Source: an uncultured Porphyromonas sp.
Lineage (GTDB): Bacteria; Bacteroidota; Bacteroidia; Bacteroidales; Porphyromonadaceae
Assembly (NCBI GenBank): GCA_900554935.1
Contig: USJF01000042.1
Span: forward strand, 1 to 9,894
Direction of reading: 5' to 3'
Length of the DNA stretch: 9,894 nucleotides
Shown here: piece by piece, positions 1 to 7,622 of the stretch
How positions within the stretch are numbered: position 1 is the first letter of the stretch
How the letters are laid out: every line of letters starts with the position of its first letter
Translations under genes and position numbers: made by a program
Notes under the pieces: generated by a model
What the model was told of the DNA's origin: nothing
Seen by the model: the letters and a program-made list of their open reading frames with translations, nothing else
Database searches by the model: none

Positions 1-1216
1 GCCCTGCCAATACACCCGATACCACCATAATCACCACCGAAAGTATCAAGAGCCCCAAACTTGGATAAGGTCGAGTAATGTAATTACCCACCACCGTATG
101 CTCCGTAATTGCTCCGATACCGAGTGCTCCCAGCAACCCCAGTAGGATACCGAGTGCCCCTGCCACTACAATAATAAAGATCGCTTCCGACATAAATTGC
201 TTGCGGATATCCCTAGGCTTGGCACCAATCGCACGGCGAACACCGATCTCCCTCTGCCGCTCTCGCACCGTCACCAATAGGATATTGCTCACACTGATCA
301 CACCTGTAATCAGCGTGCCCATCCCCACAATCCAGACCAGCACATTGATGCCCGACGCAATCATCTGAAAGATATTGGTCACCACCTGCATACTCATCGG
401 TATGATCGCCCCTGTATCGGTAGGGTCGAGCTGCTGACGACGGGCAAGAATCTCAAAGACCTCCCGACGCACATCCTCCTCGGTATATCCAGCTTTGGGC
501 ACCGCATAGATACTGATCTCTTTATCAAATTGATTGCCCACAGCGAGCGTAAAGGGTAGCATGATCCCCTCTAATCCCATACCATTGACGCTGAAATTAT
601 CCACCAGAGGCTTGGTGACTCCAACCACCTTAAAGGGCACCCCATTAATCGTGATGTAGGTGCCCACCATCTCCTCGATGTTATCATAAAAGCGCTTCGC
701 CAATTCACGCCCCACCATACATAGAGGGGCCCCCGACTCTAGCTCCTGAGGAGTCAGGACACGCCCATACAGTGCCACCATCTCATCAGCCACCCGAAAG
801 TGATTGGGCGTCACCCCATAAGCACCAGCCCAAAGACTTTTATTATTGGCATGCACTGGCACATTGGACCAAGCATCTTTCACACCAAAACTGGTCAATG
901 CCCCCACTTCCTGAAGCAGACGAGATTGCCGCTTGATATTGAGATAATCGCGATAGGTAGTCTGTACAGGACGATTGGCCTTGTACCCTTGATAGGGCTT
1001 TGTGGTACGACCAGGGATAATATAAATCACATCGCTACTCACCCCTTCGAGCATCCCGAAAGCCGAGTTGCGCAACCCTGTGCTCAGACTGGTAAGGATG
1101 GTAAAGAAAAACATCCCCGCAAAGACACCAAGGGAAGTCACCACACTCCTACGCTTATTGCGCTTAAGCGTGTAGAGCATCTCGGCCCAGAGTTCTTTAT
1201 TCAATAGTATTCCCAT
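1..1216 (-). CDS. MacB-type ABC transporter permease, 3' end cut by window edge
   Basis: Inner-membrane permease of a MacB/FtsX-type ABC exporter, probably a half-transporter pairing with the permease and ATPase encoded just upstream. The frame is open from the ATG at 1216 to base 1 (405 codons visible), so only the extreme C-terminus is missing if it has the usual 400-430 residues. The start MGILLNKELWAEML lies 5 bases after the upstream permease stop. It has the family layout: a first membrane helix near residues 26-46 (VFAGMFFFTIL), a large periplasmic domain, then three membrane segments. The cytoplasmic FtsX motif is present (VRERQREIGVRRAIGAKPRD). The substrate cannot be told from sequence. 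MacB-type systems export peptides, lipoproteins or drugs, or act as mechanotransducers. The periplasmic adaptor and TolC partner are not seen and may lie beyond the left edge. Confidence 0.93.
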   Translation of the reverse strand, partial: MGILLNKELWAEMLYTLKRNKRRSVVTSLGVFAGMFFFTILTSLSTGLRNSAFGMLEGVSSDVIYIIPGRTTKPYQGYKANRPVQTTYRDYLNIKRQSRLLQEVGALTSFGVKDAWSNVPVHANNKSLWAGAYGVTPNHFRVADEMVALYGRVLTPQELESGAPLCMVGRELAKRFYDNIEEMVGTYITINGVPFKVVGVTKPLVDNFSVNGMGLEGIMLPFTLAVGNQFDKEISIYAVPKAGYTEEDVRREVFEILARRQQLDPTDTGAIIPMSMQVVTNIFQMIASGINVLVWIVGMGTLITGVISVSNILLVTVRERQREIGVRRAIGAKPRDIRKQFMSEAIFIIVVAGALGILLGLLGALGIGAITEHTVVGNYITRPYPSLGLLILSVVIMVVSGVLAG

Positions 1217-1221
1217 AGTCC

Positions 1222-2511
1222 CTATTTCATATCACGCATCGCCACCACTGCCGGTATCTTAATCGCTTTCTTCGCCGGACCATAGCCAGCCACCACACCG
1301 ACCACCACCAGTACAATCAGTGCCCCGATGGCTACCCCCATATTCACCTCAGGGTTTTCAAATAGCTTCAAGACCATCACATCATCGGCCGAGAAGCCCA
1401 CAGGGATCTCCTGCTGTCCCCACTTATTGACCACTGCAAGGTAATCCAAGAGTTTCACGATCCCTATCCCCAGGAAAAGCCCAATCACCCCAGAAACCAG
1501 AGAGAGGAGCAAGCTCTCCCCTAGCACAAGCCTCAGGATATCTCGTGGCTTCGCTCCAATCGCCTTACGAATACCGATCTCCCTCATACGCTCCTGCACC
1601 GTCACATGCATGATGTTGGAGACTCCGATGGTACCGATACTCAGGCTACCAATCCCCATGACCCAGAGAAGCACCTGCAGGCTAAGGAAGATCATATCCA
1701 TCGTCTTAGCCTGATCGCTACTATTATCCACATAAATAGACCAGCTATCAGAAGGGTCGGACCTAGTTATTTGGTGGGCCACCTTGGCGAGATCCTCCGC
1801 CAGTTTCGCGTTATCCTTTGCCTGACCAGCCTTAGGGAAGACCGCCAAACTCTTGATCTGCACAAAGTCATTGGGCCGGATTCCTTCAAAAGTATTCAGC
1901 GGTATAAAGGCGGTTCCGAAGAAGGGCGAAGGCGACTTCACCACCCCTACGATCCGGTAGGTAGCTCCAAACACCGTAAAGAGCTCGCCTATAGGATCCA
2001 CGCCCGATGCAAATAGCTTCGACACCAGCCCATCCGAAATCAGCACCACTCGCTCCTGCTCATTATGCTCTTGAGGCGTAAAGAGCCGACCCGATCGCAC
2101 CTCCAACTTGCCGAAACTTTGCTCCGGCCAACCGATAGTCCGTATTTGCAGTATGTGAGAGGCAAAGGAGGTACTACCATTAGAGAAGAAAGCAAACTCA
2201 GGCTCCATTAAAGTCACCCGATCACTAAAAACCTCCCTAAGATAATCCAATTGGTTGCGAGTGATGAAAAGCTGTCGCCCCTCTTGGTAACCACCAAATG
2301 CCGTCTGCGTCTGATTGAAGTACATCCCCATCTTTACCTGATCCGCACCAACGGCGCTGACCATCGTGCGAATGCCATTCTCCACCCCCTTGCCAGCCCC
2401 CAGCATCACCACAAGGATAATGATTCCCCAAGCGATAGAGAAGCCGGTCAGGAAGGTCCTGAGCTTATTATTCCGGAGAGAGTTGGCTAATTCTTGTAGA
2501 TACGCAATCAT
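1222..2511 (-). CDS. MacB-type ABC transporter permease
   Basis: Inner-membrane permease of 429 residues, a full-length member of the MacB/FtsX permease family. Visible parts are an N-terminal cytoplasmic stretch (LANSLRNNKLRTFLTG), a first membrane helix at about 21-38, a periplasmic MacB_PCD-like domain to about 270, a second helix at about 274-300, the FtsX motif ERMREIGIRKAIGAKPRDIL at 307-326, a third helix at about 331-358 and a fourth at about 391-410. It ends VVAMRDMK. The start lies 5 bases after the ATPase stop and the stop lies 5 bases before the next permease, so the three genes form a tight operon. It is related to but clearly different from the downstream permease, so the pair probably forms a heterodimer; that pairing is inferred from gene order. 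Confidence 0.96.
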   Translation of the reverse strand: MIAYLQELANSLRNNKLRTFLTGFSIAWGIIILVVMLGAGKGVENGIRTMVSAVGADQVKMGMYFNQTQTAFGGYQEGRQLFITRNQLDYLREVFSDRVTLMEPEFAFFSNGSTSFASHILQIRTIGWPEQSFGKLEVRSGRLFTPQEHNEQERVVLISDGLVSKLFASGVDPIGELFTVFGATYRIVGVVKSPSPFFGTAFIPLNTFEGIRPNDFVQIKSLAVFPKAGQAKDNAKLAEDLAKVAHQITRSDPSDSWSIYVDNSSDQAKTMDMIFLSLQVLLWVMGIGSLSIGTIGVSNIMHVTVQERMREIGIRKAIGAKPRDILRLVLGESLLLSLVSGVIGLFLGIGIVKLLDYLAVVNKWGQQEIPVGFSADDVMVLKLFENPEVNMGVAIGALIVLVVVGVVAGYGPAKKAIKIPAVVAMRDMK

Positions 2512-2516
2512 CGTAC

Positions 2517-3206
2517 TCAGTCCTCCCCTACAATCAGCCCATCCTTAATATGTATGGTTCGCTCACACGCCTCAGCCACTCCCGGCTCGTGTGTCACGAT
2601 CAGCATCGTCAGTCCTTGGTCGCGATTGATTTCCTTCAGTAGCTCCATCACCTCCACCGTTGTCTTACTATCGAGGGCACCGGTCGGTTCATCGGCCAGC
2701 AATATCGAGGGTTTTGTGATAAGGGCTCTCGCCATAGAAACCCTCTGCTTCTGACCGCCAGAGAGTTCATTGGGCAGGTGATCCTTCCACTGAAGCAGAC
2801 CTACCCGATCAAGGTACTTCTCCGCCAGCTGCATACGCTCCCGCTGTGGCACCCCTTGATAGTAGAGGGGCAACGCCACGTTCTCTACAGCCGTCTTAAA
2901 CGAGATCAGATTAAAGCTCTGAAAGACAAAGCCAATCTTACGCCCCCGCATCTCAGCTGCCGCTTCTTCCGAAAGATTTTGGATCAATTGACCATCCAGG
3001 TGATAGCTTCCTTGGTCGTAGTCATCGAGAATCCCTAAGATATTGAGTAGCGTACTCTTGCCACTACCACTAGCGCCCATCAATGCCACCATTTCACCTT
3101 CATAAACGCTCATATCCACCCCCTTTAGCACATGCAGTGGCTGGGATCCAGGATAGGTTTTGTGAAGACCTCGTACATCGATAATCGCCTTGCTATCTCT
3201 AATCAT
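2517..3206 (-). CDS. ABC transporter ATP-binding protein, MacB/LolD type
   Basis: Cytoplasmic ATPase of 229 residues that powers the exporter whose two permeases follow. All ABC motifs are intact: Walker A GASGSGKST at 44-52, Q-loop VFQSFNL with Q96, signature LSGGQ at 148-152, Walker B ILLADE at 168-173 followed by the D-loop ALDS, and the H-loop histidine H206 in VTHEPG. The sequence FVFQSFNLI and the length fit the LolD/MacB/FtsE class rather than importers. It is the first gene of the operon: the ATG at 3206 is about 29 bases downstream of a consensus promoter and the stop is 5 bases before the first permease. The substrate is unknown. A function in macrolide export should not be assumed from the family name. 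Confidence 0.97.
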   Translation of the reverse strand: MIRDSKAIIDVRGLHKTYPGSQPLHVLKGVDMSVYEGEMVALMGASGSGKSTLLNILGILDDYDQGSYHLDGQLIQNLSEEAAAEMRGRKIGFVFQSFNLISFKTAVENVALPLYYQGVPQRERMQLAEKYLDRVGLLQWKDHLPNELSGGQKQRVSMARALITKPSILLADEPTGALDSKTTVEVMELLKEINRDQGLTMLIVTHEPGVAEACERTIHIKDGLIVGED

Positions 3207-3234
3207 AATACTTCATAGTGTCGTTAGGACGTAT

Positions 3235-3267
3235 CAAATATACCATAAATTTTCCAGCTACACAAAA
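3235..3267 (-). promoter_or_regulatory. Bacteroidota-type promoter for the ABC exporter operon
   Basis: On the minus strand a TTTTG (3267-3263) is followed by exactly 20 bases and then TATATTTG (3242-3235). This fits the established Bacteroidota promoter of TTTG near -33 and TAnnTTTG near -7. Transcription should begin near 3228, leaving a leader of about 20 bases before the ATG at 3206. No Shine-Dalgarno sequence is obvious, which is normal in this phylum. Confidence 0.75.
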
Positions 3268-3329
3268 CAAAGTACCTAAATTCCAGTAGTTAGGTAGCAT
3301 CAAATAGGAGGTTATCAGTTTTTTGGAGA

Positions 3330-3350
3330 CAATAGAGATACCGTCTATTG
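3330..3350. other. Small inverted repeat upstream of the ABC promoter
   Basis: CAATAGA (3330-3336) and TCTATTG (3344-3350) form a perfect 7-bp inverted repeat with a 7-base loop. It lies about 63 bases upstream of the -33 element. It could be an operator or a chance palindrome; nothing else supports a role. Confidence 0.3.
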
Positions 3351-3436
3351 ATACAGATGAATTTGAGTGTTTTATTCCTCCGTCCAAAGAATCACTACAA
3401 TCAGCTATAAATCACTGGATTAAGACAGAGAAAGCT

Positions 3437-3551
3437 GAGTTTATAACTGAGCAATTATTGAGTTCGGAACTCCATGATGACTGAGTTTGTAACTAAGCGA
3501 TGACTGAGTTTGTAACTCGGTGATGGCTTAGTTCCGAACTCAGCAATGACC
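3437..3551. repeat. Tandem array of five 23-base units with palindromic cores (array 1)
   Basis: Five units start at 3437, 3460, 3483, 3506 and 3529, a strict 23-base period. Each has a 13-base core of the form GAGTT-NNN-AACTC with central triplets TAT, CGG, TGT, TGT and CCG, then a 10-base linker close to AGCGATGACT. The last core reads TAGTTCCGAACTC, which is the CGG-type core in reverse. Arms are often extended, for example GCTNAGTT...AACTNAGC in units 1 and 5. The array sits between the hairpins behind the barrel gene and the ABC promoter. It is related to the array at 9685-9776, sharing an exact 16-base stretch. The period and intergenic position resemble the BrickBuilt minisatellite MITE of P. 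gingivalis; identity with it is not established here. Confidence 0.9.
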
Positions 3552-3651
3552 TTGATACCACGCTGAATTACAGTGGGTTACGATAGGCCTACGAATAGCT
3601 CATATCACGGTTTACATTTTATCTGATAAAGGCGATAGGGGCAAAATGCGA
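3552..3651. other. Non-coding spacer with no recognised element
   Basis: The bases between the array and the hairpins behind the barrel gene carry no supported reading frame, promoter match or clear repeat. If the array belongs to a MITE, this stretch or the one left of 3437 might contain its terminal segment, but no inverted ends were found by eye. Confidence 0.5.
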
Positions 3652-3687
3652 CAAGAGCGCATAAGAGAGATCCCTTATACGCTCTTG
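3652..3687 (-). terminator. Second hairpin downstream of the barrel gene, candidate terminator
   Basis: CAAGAGCGCATAAG (3652-3665) and CTTATACGCTCTTG (3674-3687) form a 14-position stem with an 8-base loop. The single irregular position is C opposite A on the plus strand but becomes a G-U pair on the minus strand, which favours a function in the minus-strand transcript of the barrel gene. The minus strand then reads TCGCATTTTG, only a weak U-run, so termination may be factor-assisted or the element may protect the 3' end. Confidence 0.6.
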
Positions 3688-3701
3688 CTACGATATAGTG
3701 T

Positions 3702-3727
3702 GGAGGGTGTCACCATCGACACCCTCC
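3702..3727 (-). terminator. Hairpin just downstream of the barrel gene, candidate terminator
   Basis: GGAGGGTGTC (3702-3711) and GACACCCTCC (3718-3727) form a perfect 10-bp stem with a 6-base loop, 16 bases past the stop of the PorV/PorQ-family gene. No U-run follows on either strand. Together with the hairpin at 3652-3687 it most likely marks the 3' end of the three-gene transcript. Confidence 0.6.
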
Positions 3728-3743
3728 GCCCGAAGTTCTTAGA

Positions 3744-4721
3744 TCAATAATCAAATGAGAGAGAGAGCATAAACCTATCAGCTCCAAACTCATTGAGCGA
3801 CTTCATGTATCCACAGTCTAGCTTTGCGCCATAAAGAGCTACACCAGCACCTACACTCCATAGACTAGTATCTTTACTACCGAATTGATACCCAGCTCGC
3901 AGACTGGCGATATTAAAGAGCGTGTACTCAACACCTACATTAGCTTGTAAAAGTTGTGCTCTATAAGGGAGGAAGAAGTACTTACCACCTACCACAGCAC
4001 GTAGCTTATGATTATTGTTCATAGCAAGGCCATAGTCTAGAGTTACTTGCGCATTTGTAGGCAGTGCATAGGCCTCCTTTGCAGAATAATAGAAAGGTGC
4101 ACCAAAGTCTGCCACCCTAGCACCTACATTGATATCACTCTCCGCAGAGATAGGTATCAAACAGTTGGCACCGACACTAAAGGCCCCAGCATAAGCTACA
4201 CGGCCAGTGTAGCTTTGAATAAAGCTACCAGTTGCATAGGCTGCAAACATCTTATTAAACTTAAAGGCATATCCCATATCCACAGCCCAATCAAATGGCG
4301 AAGTACTCTTTTTACTGAGGCCCCATTGATCATTAGTGCTACCCTTGATCTTCATACCGCCCTGGTATCTAAAGCCAGCATAGATCACATGACGATCCAG
4401 AAAGCGATAGCCCAGTGATGCTGCGCCAAACATCAAGTTACCAGCCACCATATCACTCTTAGGTGTCTTAAACATCAGCCCTCCTGCGGTGATGGTCAGC
4501 TTCGCATCCCCATTAAAGATCGAAGCTGGGTTGGTGTATAGATAGTTACGATCAGTTTTGGTCAAAGTTACATTACCCATAGCTGCTGCGCGGGCATCAG
4601 TTGGTGTCTCAAGGAAAGGCAATCCTCGACTCACCTGAGCCTGCATGGAGACTCCCGAACATATAGATAGTGCAAGGGCGAAGAGTGCCCCGACGATTGG
4701 CTTTGTATTCATAACGTTCAT
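3744..4721 (-). CDS. PorV/PorQ-family outer-membrane protein (T9SS-associated)
   Basis: Predicted outer-membrane beta-barrel of 325 residues of the PorV/PorQ family (FadL-like fold). A signal peptide is visible (hydrophobic core IVGALFALALSICSG, likely cut near residue 28 before QVSRG). It is followed by the family signature FLETPTDARAAAMGN at about 36-50 and the NPAS motif at 64-67. Alternating barrel strands run to the C-terminus, which ends in the aromatic LSLSFDY. Known PorV carries T9SS cargo to the surface sortase PorU, and PorQ anchors PorZ. This protein is shorter than classical PorV (about 390 residues), is not next to porU, and so looks like a paralogue. It starts 26 bases after the stop of a subtilase with a T9SS sorting domain, so a dedicated role with that cargo is a reasonable inference. 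ATG at 4721 or 4712 could be the start; both keep the signal peptide. Confidence 0.85.
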   Translation of the reverse strand: MNVMNTKPIVGALFALALSICSGVSMQAQVSRGLPFLETPTDARAAAMGNVTLTKTDRNYLYTNPASIFNGDAKLTITAGGLMFKTPKSDMVAGNLMFGAASLGYRFLDRHVIYAGFRYQGGMKIKGSTNDQWGLSKKSTSPFDWAVDMGYAFKFNKMFAAYATGSFIQSYTGRVAYAGAFSVGANCLIPISAESDINVGARVADFGAPFYYSAKEAYALPTNAQVTLDYGLAMNNNHKLRAVVGGKYFFLPYRAQLLQANVGVEYTLFNIASLRAGYQFGSKDTSLWSVGAGVALYGAKLDCGYMKSLNEFGADRFMLSLSFDY

Positions 4722-4747
4722 AATTCTAAATTAAGTCCACTTAACGG

Positions 4748-7516
4748 TTATCTCTTCTGCACCACTTGCTCAAATGGCTTCTTTCCAGTGCCGGTGACAC
4801 GGATTCTGTAGGTGCCAGGAGCCAAGTTCTTTACCTTAACGCTCGACATTCCCTCATGGTCTACAAGCAATGCCTTATCAAATACCTTTTCACCAGTTAT
4901 TGTGTAAATAGTGATCACCGGCTTATTGCTCTTAGGATTGACCCAAAGGTTCAGCTTCTCTTTCATTGGAAGTGGCCAGATGGCGTACACTTCGTTATCC
5001 AAGTTCTTAGTCACTGATACCTCAAAGCTAGTACGGGTCTCATAATAACCATTAGACACAGTGATCGTGATGATAGCCTTTCCGGGCTGGAAAGCCTTAA
5101 TCGTAAGCTTAGTGCCATCAACCACTGCAGAGGCTACTGAGCCGTTGCTAGAGCTTACCTTATAAGTGAATTTAAGTAGCTCTTGAGGTTTGAATACCTT
5201 ACTAATATCGAGAGTCAGTGGATCATTTTCCACACCAACCAATGCATTAGGTAGCTTCTCAATCAGCTCAGGAGCCTTCACATTGATGATTCGGAATGGG
5301 ATTTCATAACTACTTGAGGTGCCCAACTCATCTGTAACGGTGACCTTAAAACTGTAATCACCCTGAGCCAATACTGGGCGGATGCGTACTTTGATACCCT
5401 TTTCTGTTTTAGTTAGGTTTACACCAGACGTAGTTCCCTCCAATGCCATTTTCCATTTCTGGCCATCAGGCTCATCTACTACAAGTGCATATTCAGCGCT
5501 ACCCTTGATATCGATCACAGTGATAGGCTCCTTTGGTACGTTGGTGATAGCAGGGGGATTATTGACCTTCGTCTTAGCCTCCATAAAGGCAGGCGCACTC
5601 TTCAGTCCCCAACGATCTATCGCAACAATGGCAAAGTAATAGGTTGTACTATGCTTCAGATCATATGCCTTACAGCTCAATTCCTCACCAGCCTCTTTAT
5701 TCATACCACTTACAAATCCAGACTCATTACCTATGCGTCTAGCTTTGGTATAATTACTTTTATCTAGTGGGTGCTCAGCAATATAAAGCTCGTACTTGGC
5801 TGGCATACCATCATCGGCATCCTTAGGCACTTGCCAGCGAACGGTGAGATTTAGGAAATCAATATCCTCAGGCTTAATTGGTAGGAACTTTGGTGACTCA
5901 GGTGCCTTTTTCTCATTCTCCAGGGTAAGAGCTAAGTAAGCATCGATATATCCAGCGCCCAACTTGCCTTCATACCCAGGATTGTACATATCAATATCGT
6001 GCGTAGCAGCAAGCAGGTATTCCTTCAATTTATCAGCAGTAAACCCTTGACCACCTCTATGCGAAACTACCAGGGCAGCAATACCAGAAACGTGAGGACA
6101 AGCCATAGAGGTACCTTGATACCAATCGTAATTATCGGCCTTGACAGTACTTAATACGCCACCCTTCACACCAAACTTCCTCTGGTCACCACCAGGGGCA
6201 GTAATATCGGTCCAGGTACCATAATTGGAGTATGAGGCTTTTGTGAAGTCAGGACCCATCGCATTAACTGCAATTGTTGGCTCATACTCACCAGGAGCAA
6301 AGCGTTGCTCTGAATTGCTATTTCCAGAAGCAATAATGACCACGCCACCCTTCATAGGAGAATCAGATCGCTGGTTACCAGCTTTGTCACAGCCAGCATA
6401 CTTGATAAAATAATCAATAGCAGCGCGATAGGAACCTGGCGTGCTTCCTGGAGCAGTATTACCCCAAGAGTTCTGGGAGATGACAGCCCCATTATCAGCG
6501 GCATAGACGACAGCCTTTGCAAAACCACCTTGACCGCGTTGACCTGAGAATACCCCGGTACTCATAATCCTAATACCAGAGTTTGGCTTACCGTCACCAC
6601 CTGCGACACCGCAGACACCAATACCATTATTATTGCGTGCTGCTACGGTACCCGCCACGTGAGTTCCGTGGAAGTCAGCATCAGGCACAGGTGATCCTCC
6701 TTTGTTATCAGCGAAGTTGTAGCCATAGACATCATCTATATATCCATTACCATCATCATCGACGCCCTCTTCGCCATTCATCTCAGCTTCATTAATCCAG
6801 AGGTTATCCTTGATATCCTTATGAGTAACATCCACTCCACCATCCTCTACACAGACAATCACATTTGGAGTACCGGTAGTAATCTCCCAAGCGCGGAAAA
6901 GGTTGATATCAGCGCCCATAACACTTCTACCTATACTACCCGTATTATTGTAGTGCCACTGCTGGCTTAGTAGAGGGTCATTGAATGGCATAGCTGCGCT
7001 TCGGTCTCTAAACCCTAGCAAACCAATACTAGGATTACTATGATCGCTCAGCATTCTGGCCTCAGGCTCGTACTCTGCCACCTCTACTCCAGGCACTTCC
7101 TTCATTGTTTGAAGAGCTTTCACCATGTCCATCTCCTTATCGATAGTCACCTCATACCAGAGATCCAGTCCTTCGCGCTTTTTACGCTCCTCAAAGCGAG
7201 GGTCGATCCGGAATAGTCGCTCCATTTTAGAGGCTCTAAGGATATTCAAGGCCGAACCGAGAGGCGTAGGGACACTATTCAATTGGACATCACCCATTCG
7301 TGACATCTCCATCTCACCTTGCATCTCCCTAGAGATTTTGACAACGACCTTTCCAGGAAGTGGCTTACCATAAACTAGGAGGTTTTCAGGACCTTCCATC
7401 CTCAACCCCTGCTCCGTAGCTTCTTCAGAAACATCGTCTTGATACATTACCCGATCATTCTTACAACCGGCAAAAAGGATAATGGTTGACGCAAGAAGTA
7501 ATGTGATTTTTTTCAT
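4748..7516 (-). CDS. S8 family serine protease with lipobox and T9SS C-terminal sorting domain
   Basis: Subtilisin-like protease of 922 residues, probably displayed on the cell surface. I place the start at the ATG at 7516 because MKKITLLLASTIILFAGC is a lipoprotein-type signal with Cys18, preceded by AAGGAAA. An upstream in-frame ATG at 7591 would add 25 residues, hide this signal and lie inside a hairpin. Order: propeptide-like region about 45-155 (LPGKVVVKIS), catalytic domain about 180-530, a fibronectin III-like domain about 550-650, two immunoglobulin/cadherin-like domains about 655-745 and 750-836, then a T9SS type A-like sorting domain about 842-922 (NLAPGTYRIRVTG, ending VVQKR). The catalytic set is intact: Asp225 (VEDGGVD), His283 (HGTHVAG), oxyanion Asn399 (ASGN) and Ser470 (GTSMACPH). 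An acidic DDDGNGYIDD loop at 253-262 probably binds calcium. It is the middle gene of a three-gene cassette. The target protein is unknown. Confidence 0.95.
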   Translation of the reverse strand: MKKITLLLASTIILFAGCKNDRVMYQDDVSEEATEQGLRMEGPENLLVYGKPLPGKVVVKISREMQGEMEMSRMGDVQLNSVPTPLGSALNILRASKMERLFRIDPRFEERKKREGLDLWYEVTIDKEMDMVKALQTMKEVPGVEVAEYEPEARMLSDHSNPSIGLLGFRDRSAAMPFNDPLLSQQWHYNNTGSIGRSVMGADINLFRAWEITTGTPNVIVCVEDGGVDVTHKDIKDNLWINEAEMNGEEGVDDDGNGYIDDVYGYNFADNKGGSPVPDADFHGTHVAGTVAARNNNGIGVCGVAGGDGKPNSGIRIMSTGVFSGQRGQGGFAKAVVYAADNGAVISQNSWGNTAPGSTPGSYRAAIDYFIKYAGCDKAGNQRSDSPMKGGVVIIASGNSNSEQRFAPGEYEPTIAVNAMGPDFTKASYSNYGTWTDITAPGGDQRKFGVKGGVLSTVKADNYDWYQGTSMACPHVSGIAALVVSHRGGQGFTADKLKEYLLAATHDIDMYNPGYEGKLGAGYIDAYLALTLENEKKAPESPKFLPIKPEDIDFLNLTVRWQVPKDADDGMPAKYELYIAEHPLDKSNYTKARRIGNESGFVSGMNKEAGEELSCKAYDLKHSTTYYFAIVAIDRWGLKSAPAFMEAKTKVNNPPAITNVPKEPITVIDIKGSAEYALVVDEPDGQKWKMALEGTTSGVNLTKTEKGIKVRIRPVLAQGDYSFKVTVTDELGTSSSYEIPFRIINVKAPELIEKLPNALVGVENDPLTLDISKVFKPQELLKFTYKVSSSNGSVASAVVDGTKLTIKAFQPGKAIITITVSNGYYETRTSFEVSVTKNLDNEVYAIWPLPMKEKLNLWVNPKSNKPVITIYTITGEKVFDKALLVDHEGMSSVKVKNLAPGTYRIRVTGTGKKPFEQVVQKR

Positions 7517-7548
7517 ACTAATATCGTTTCCTTGTAGGTTAAATAATA

Positions 7549-7589
7549 GGACTTGCCTCTTCCATCCTATAAATATCAGAGGCAAGTCC
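7549..7589 (-). other. Perfect 12-bp intercistronic hairpin
   Basis: GGACTTGCCTCT (7549-7560) and AGAGGCAAGTCC (7578-7589) form a perfect 12-bp stem with a 17-base loop in the 106-base gap between the lipoprotein stop and the protease start. On the minus strand the stem is followed by TATTATTTAACC, which is not a strong U-run. No TAnnTTTG promoter element is seen in the gap. It may be a partial terminator, or an RNA-stability element that sets lipoprotein expression above that of the protease and barrel genes. Confidence 0.7.
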
Positions 7590-7622
7590 ATAACTTTAAC
7601 TTATAAAAGTCTTAGCAATAGT

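Noticed and set aside
800..1207. Plus-strand 135-codon reading frame over the partial permease
   Set aside because: It is antisense to a clear permease coding region and has no recognisable features. The same holds for the other plus-strand frames across the minus-strand genes.
3199..3387. 62-codon minus-strand reading frame just upstream of the ABC ATPase
   Set aside because: It covers the consensus promoter of the ABC operon and overlaps the ATPase start, its sequence has no family features, and the promoter reading explains the region better.
3437..3551. CRISPR array
   Set aside because: The conserved core is only 13 bases, linkers are 10 bases and similar to one another, cores differ and change orientation, and no cas gene is present.
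4047..4418. Plus-strand 123-codon reading frame within the barrel gene
   Set aside because: Antisense shadow of the PorV/PorQ-family gene, with no signal, domain or start context of its own.
7517..7591. Upstream start for the S8 protease adding 25 residues
   Set aside because: It would begin inside the 12-bp hairpin and bury an excellent signal sequence (MKKITLLLAS...). The ATG at 7516 has AAGGAAA in front of it.
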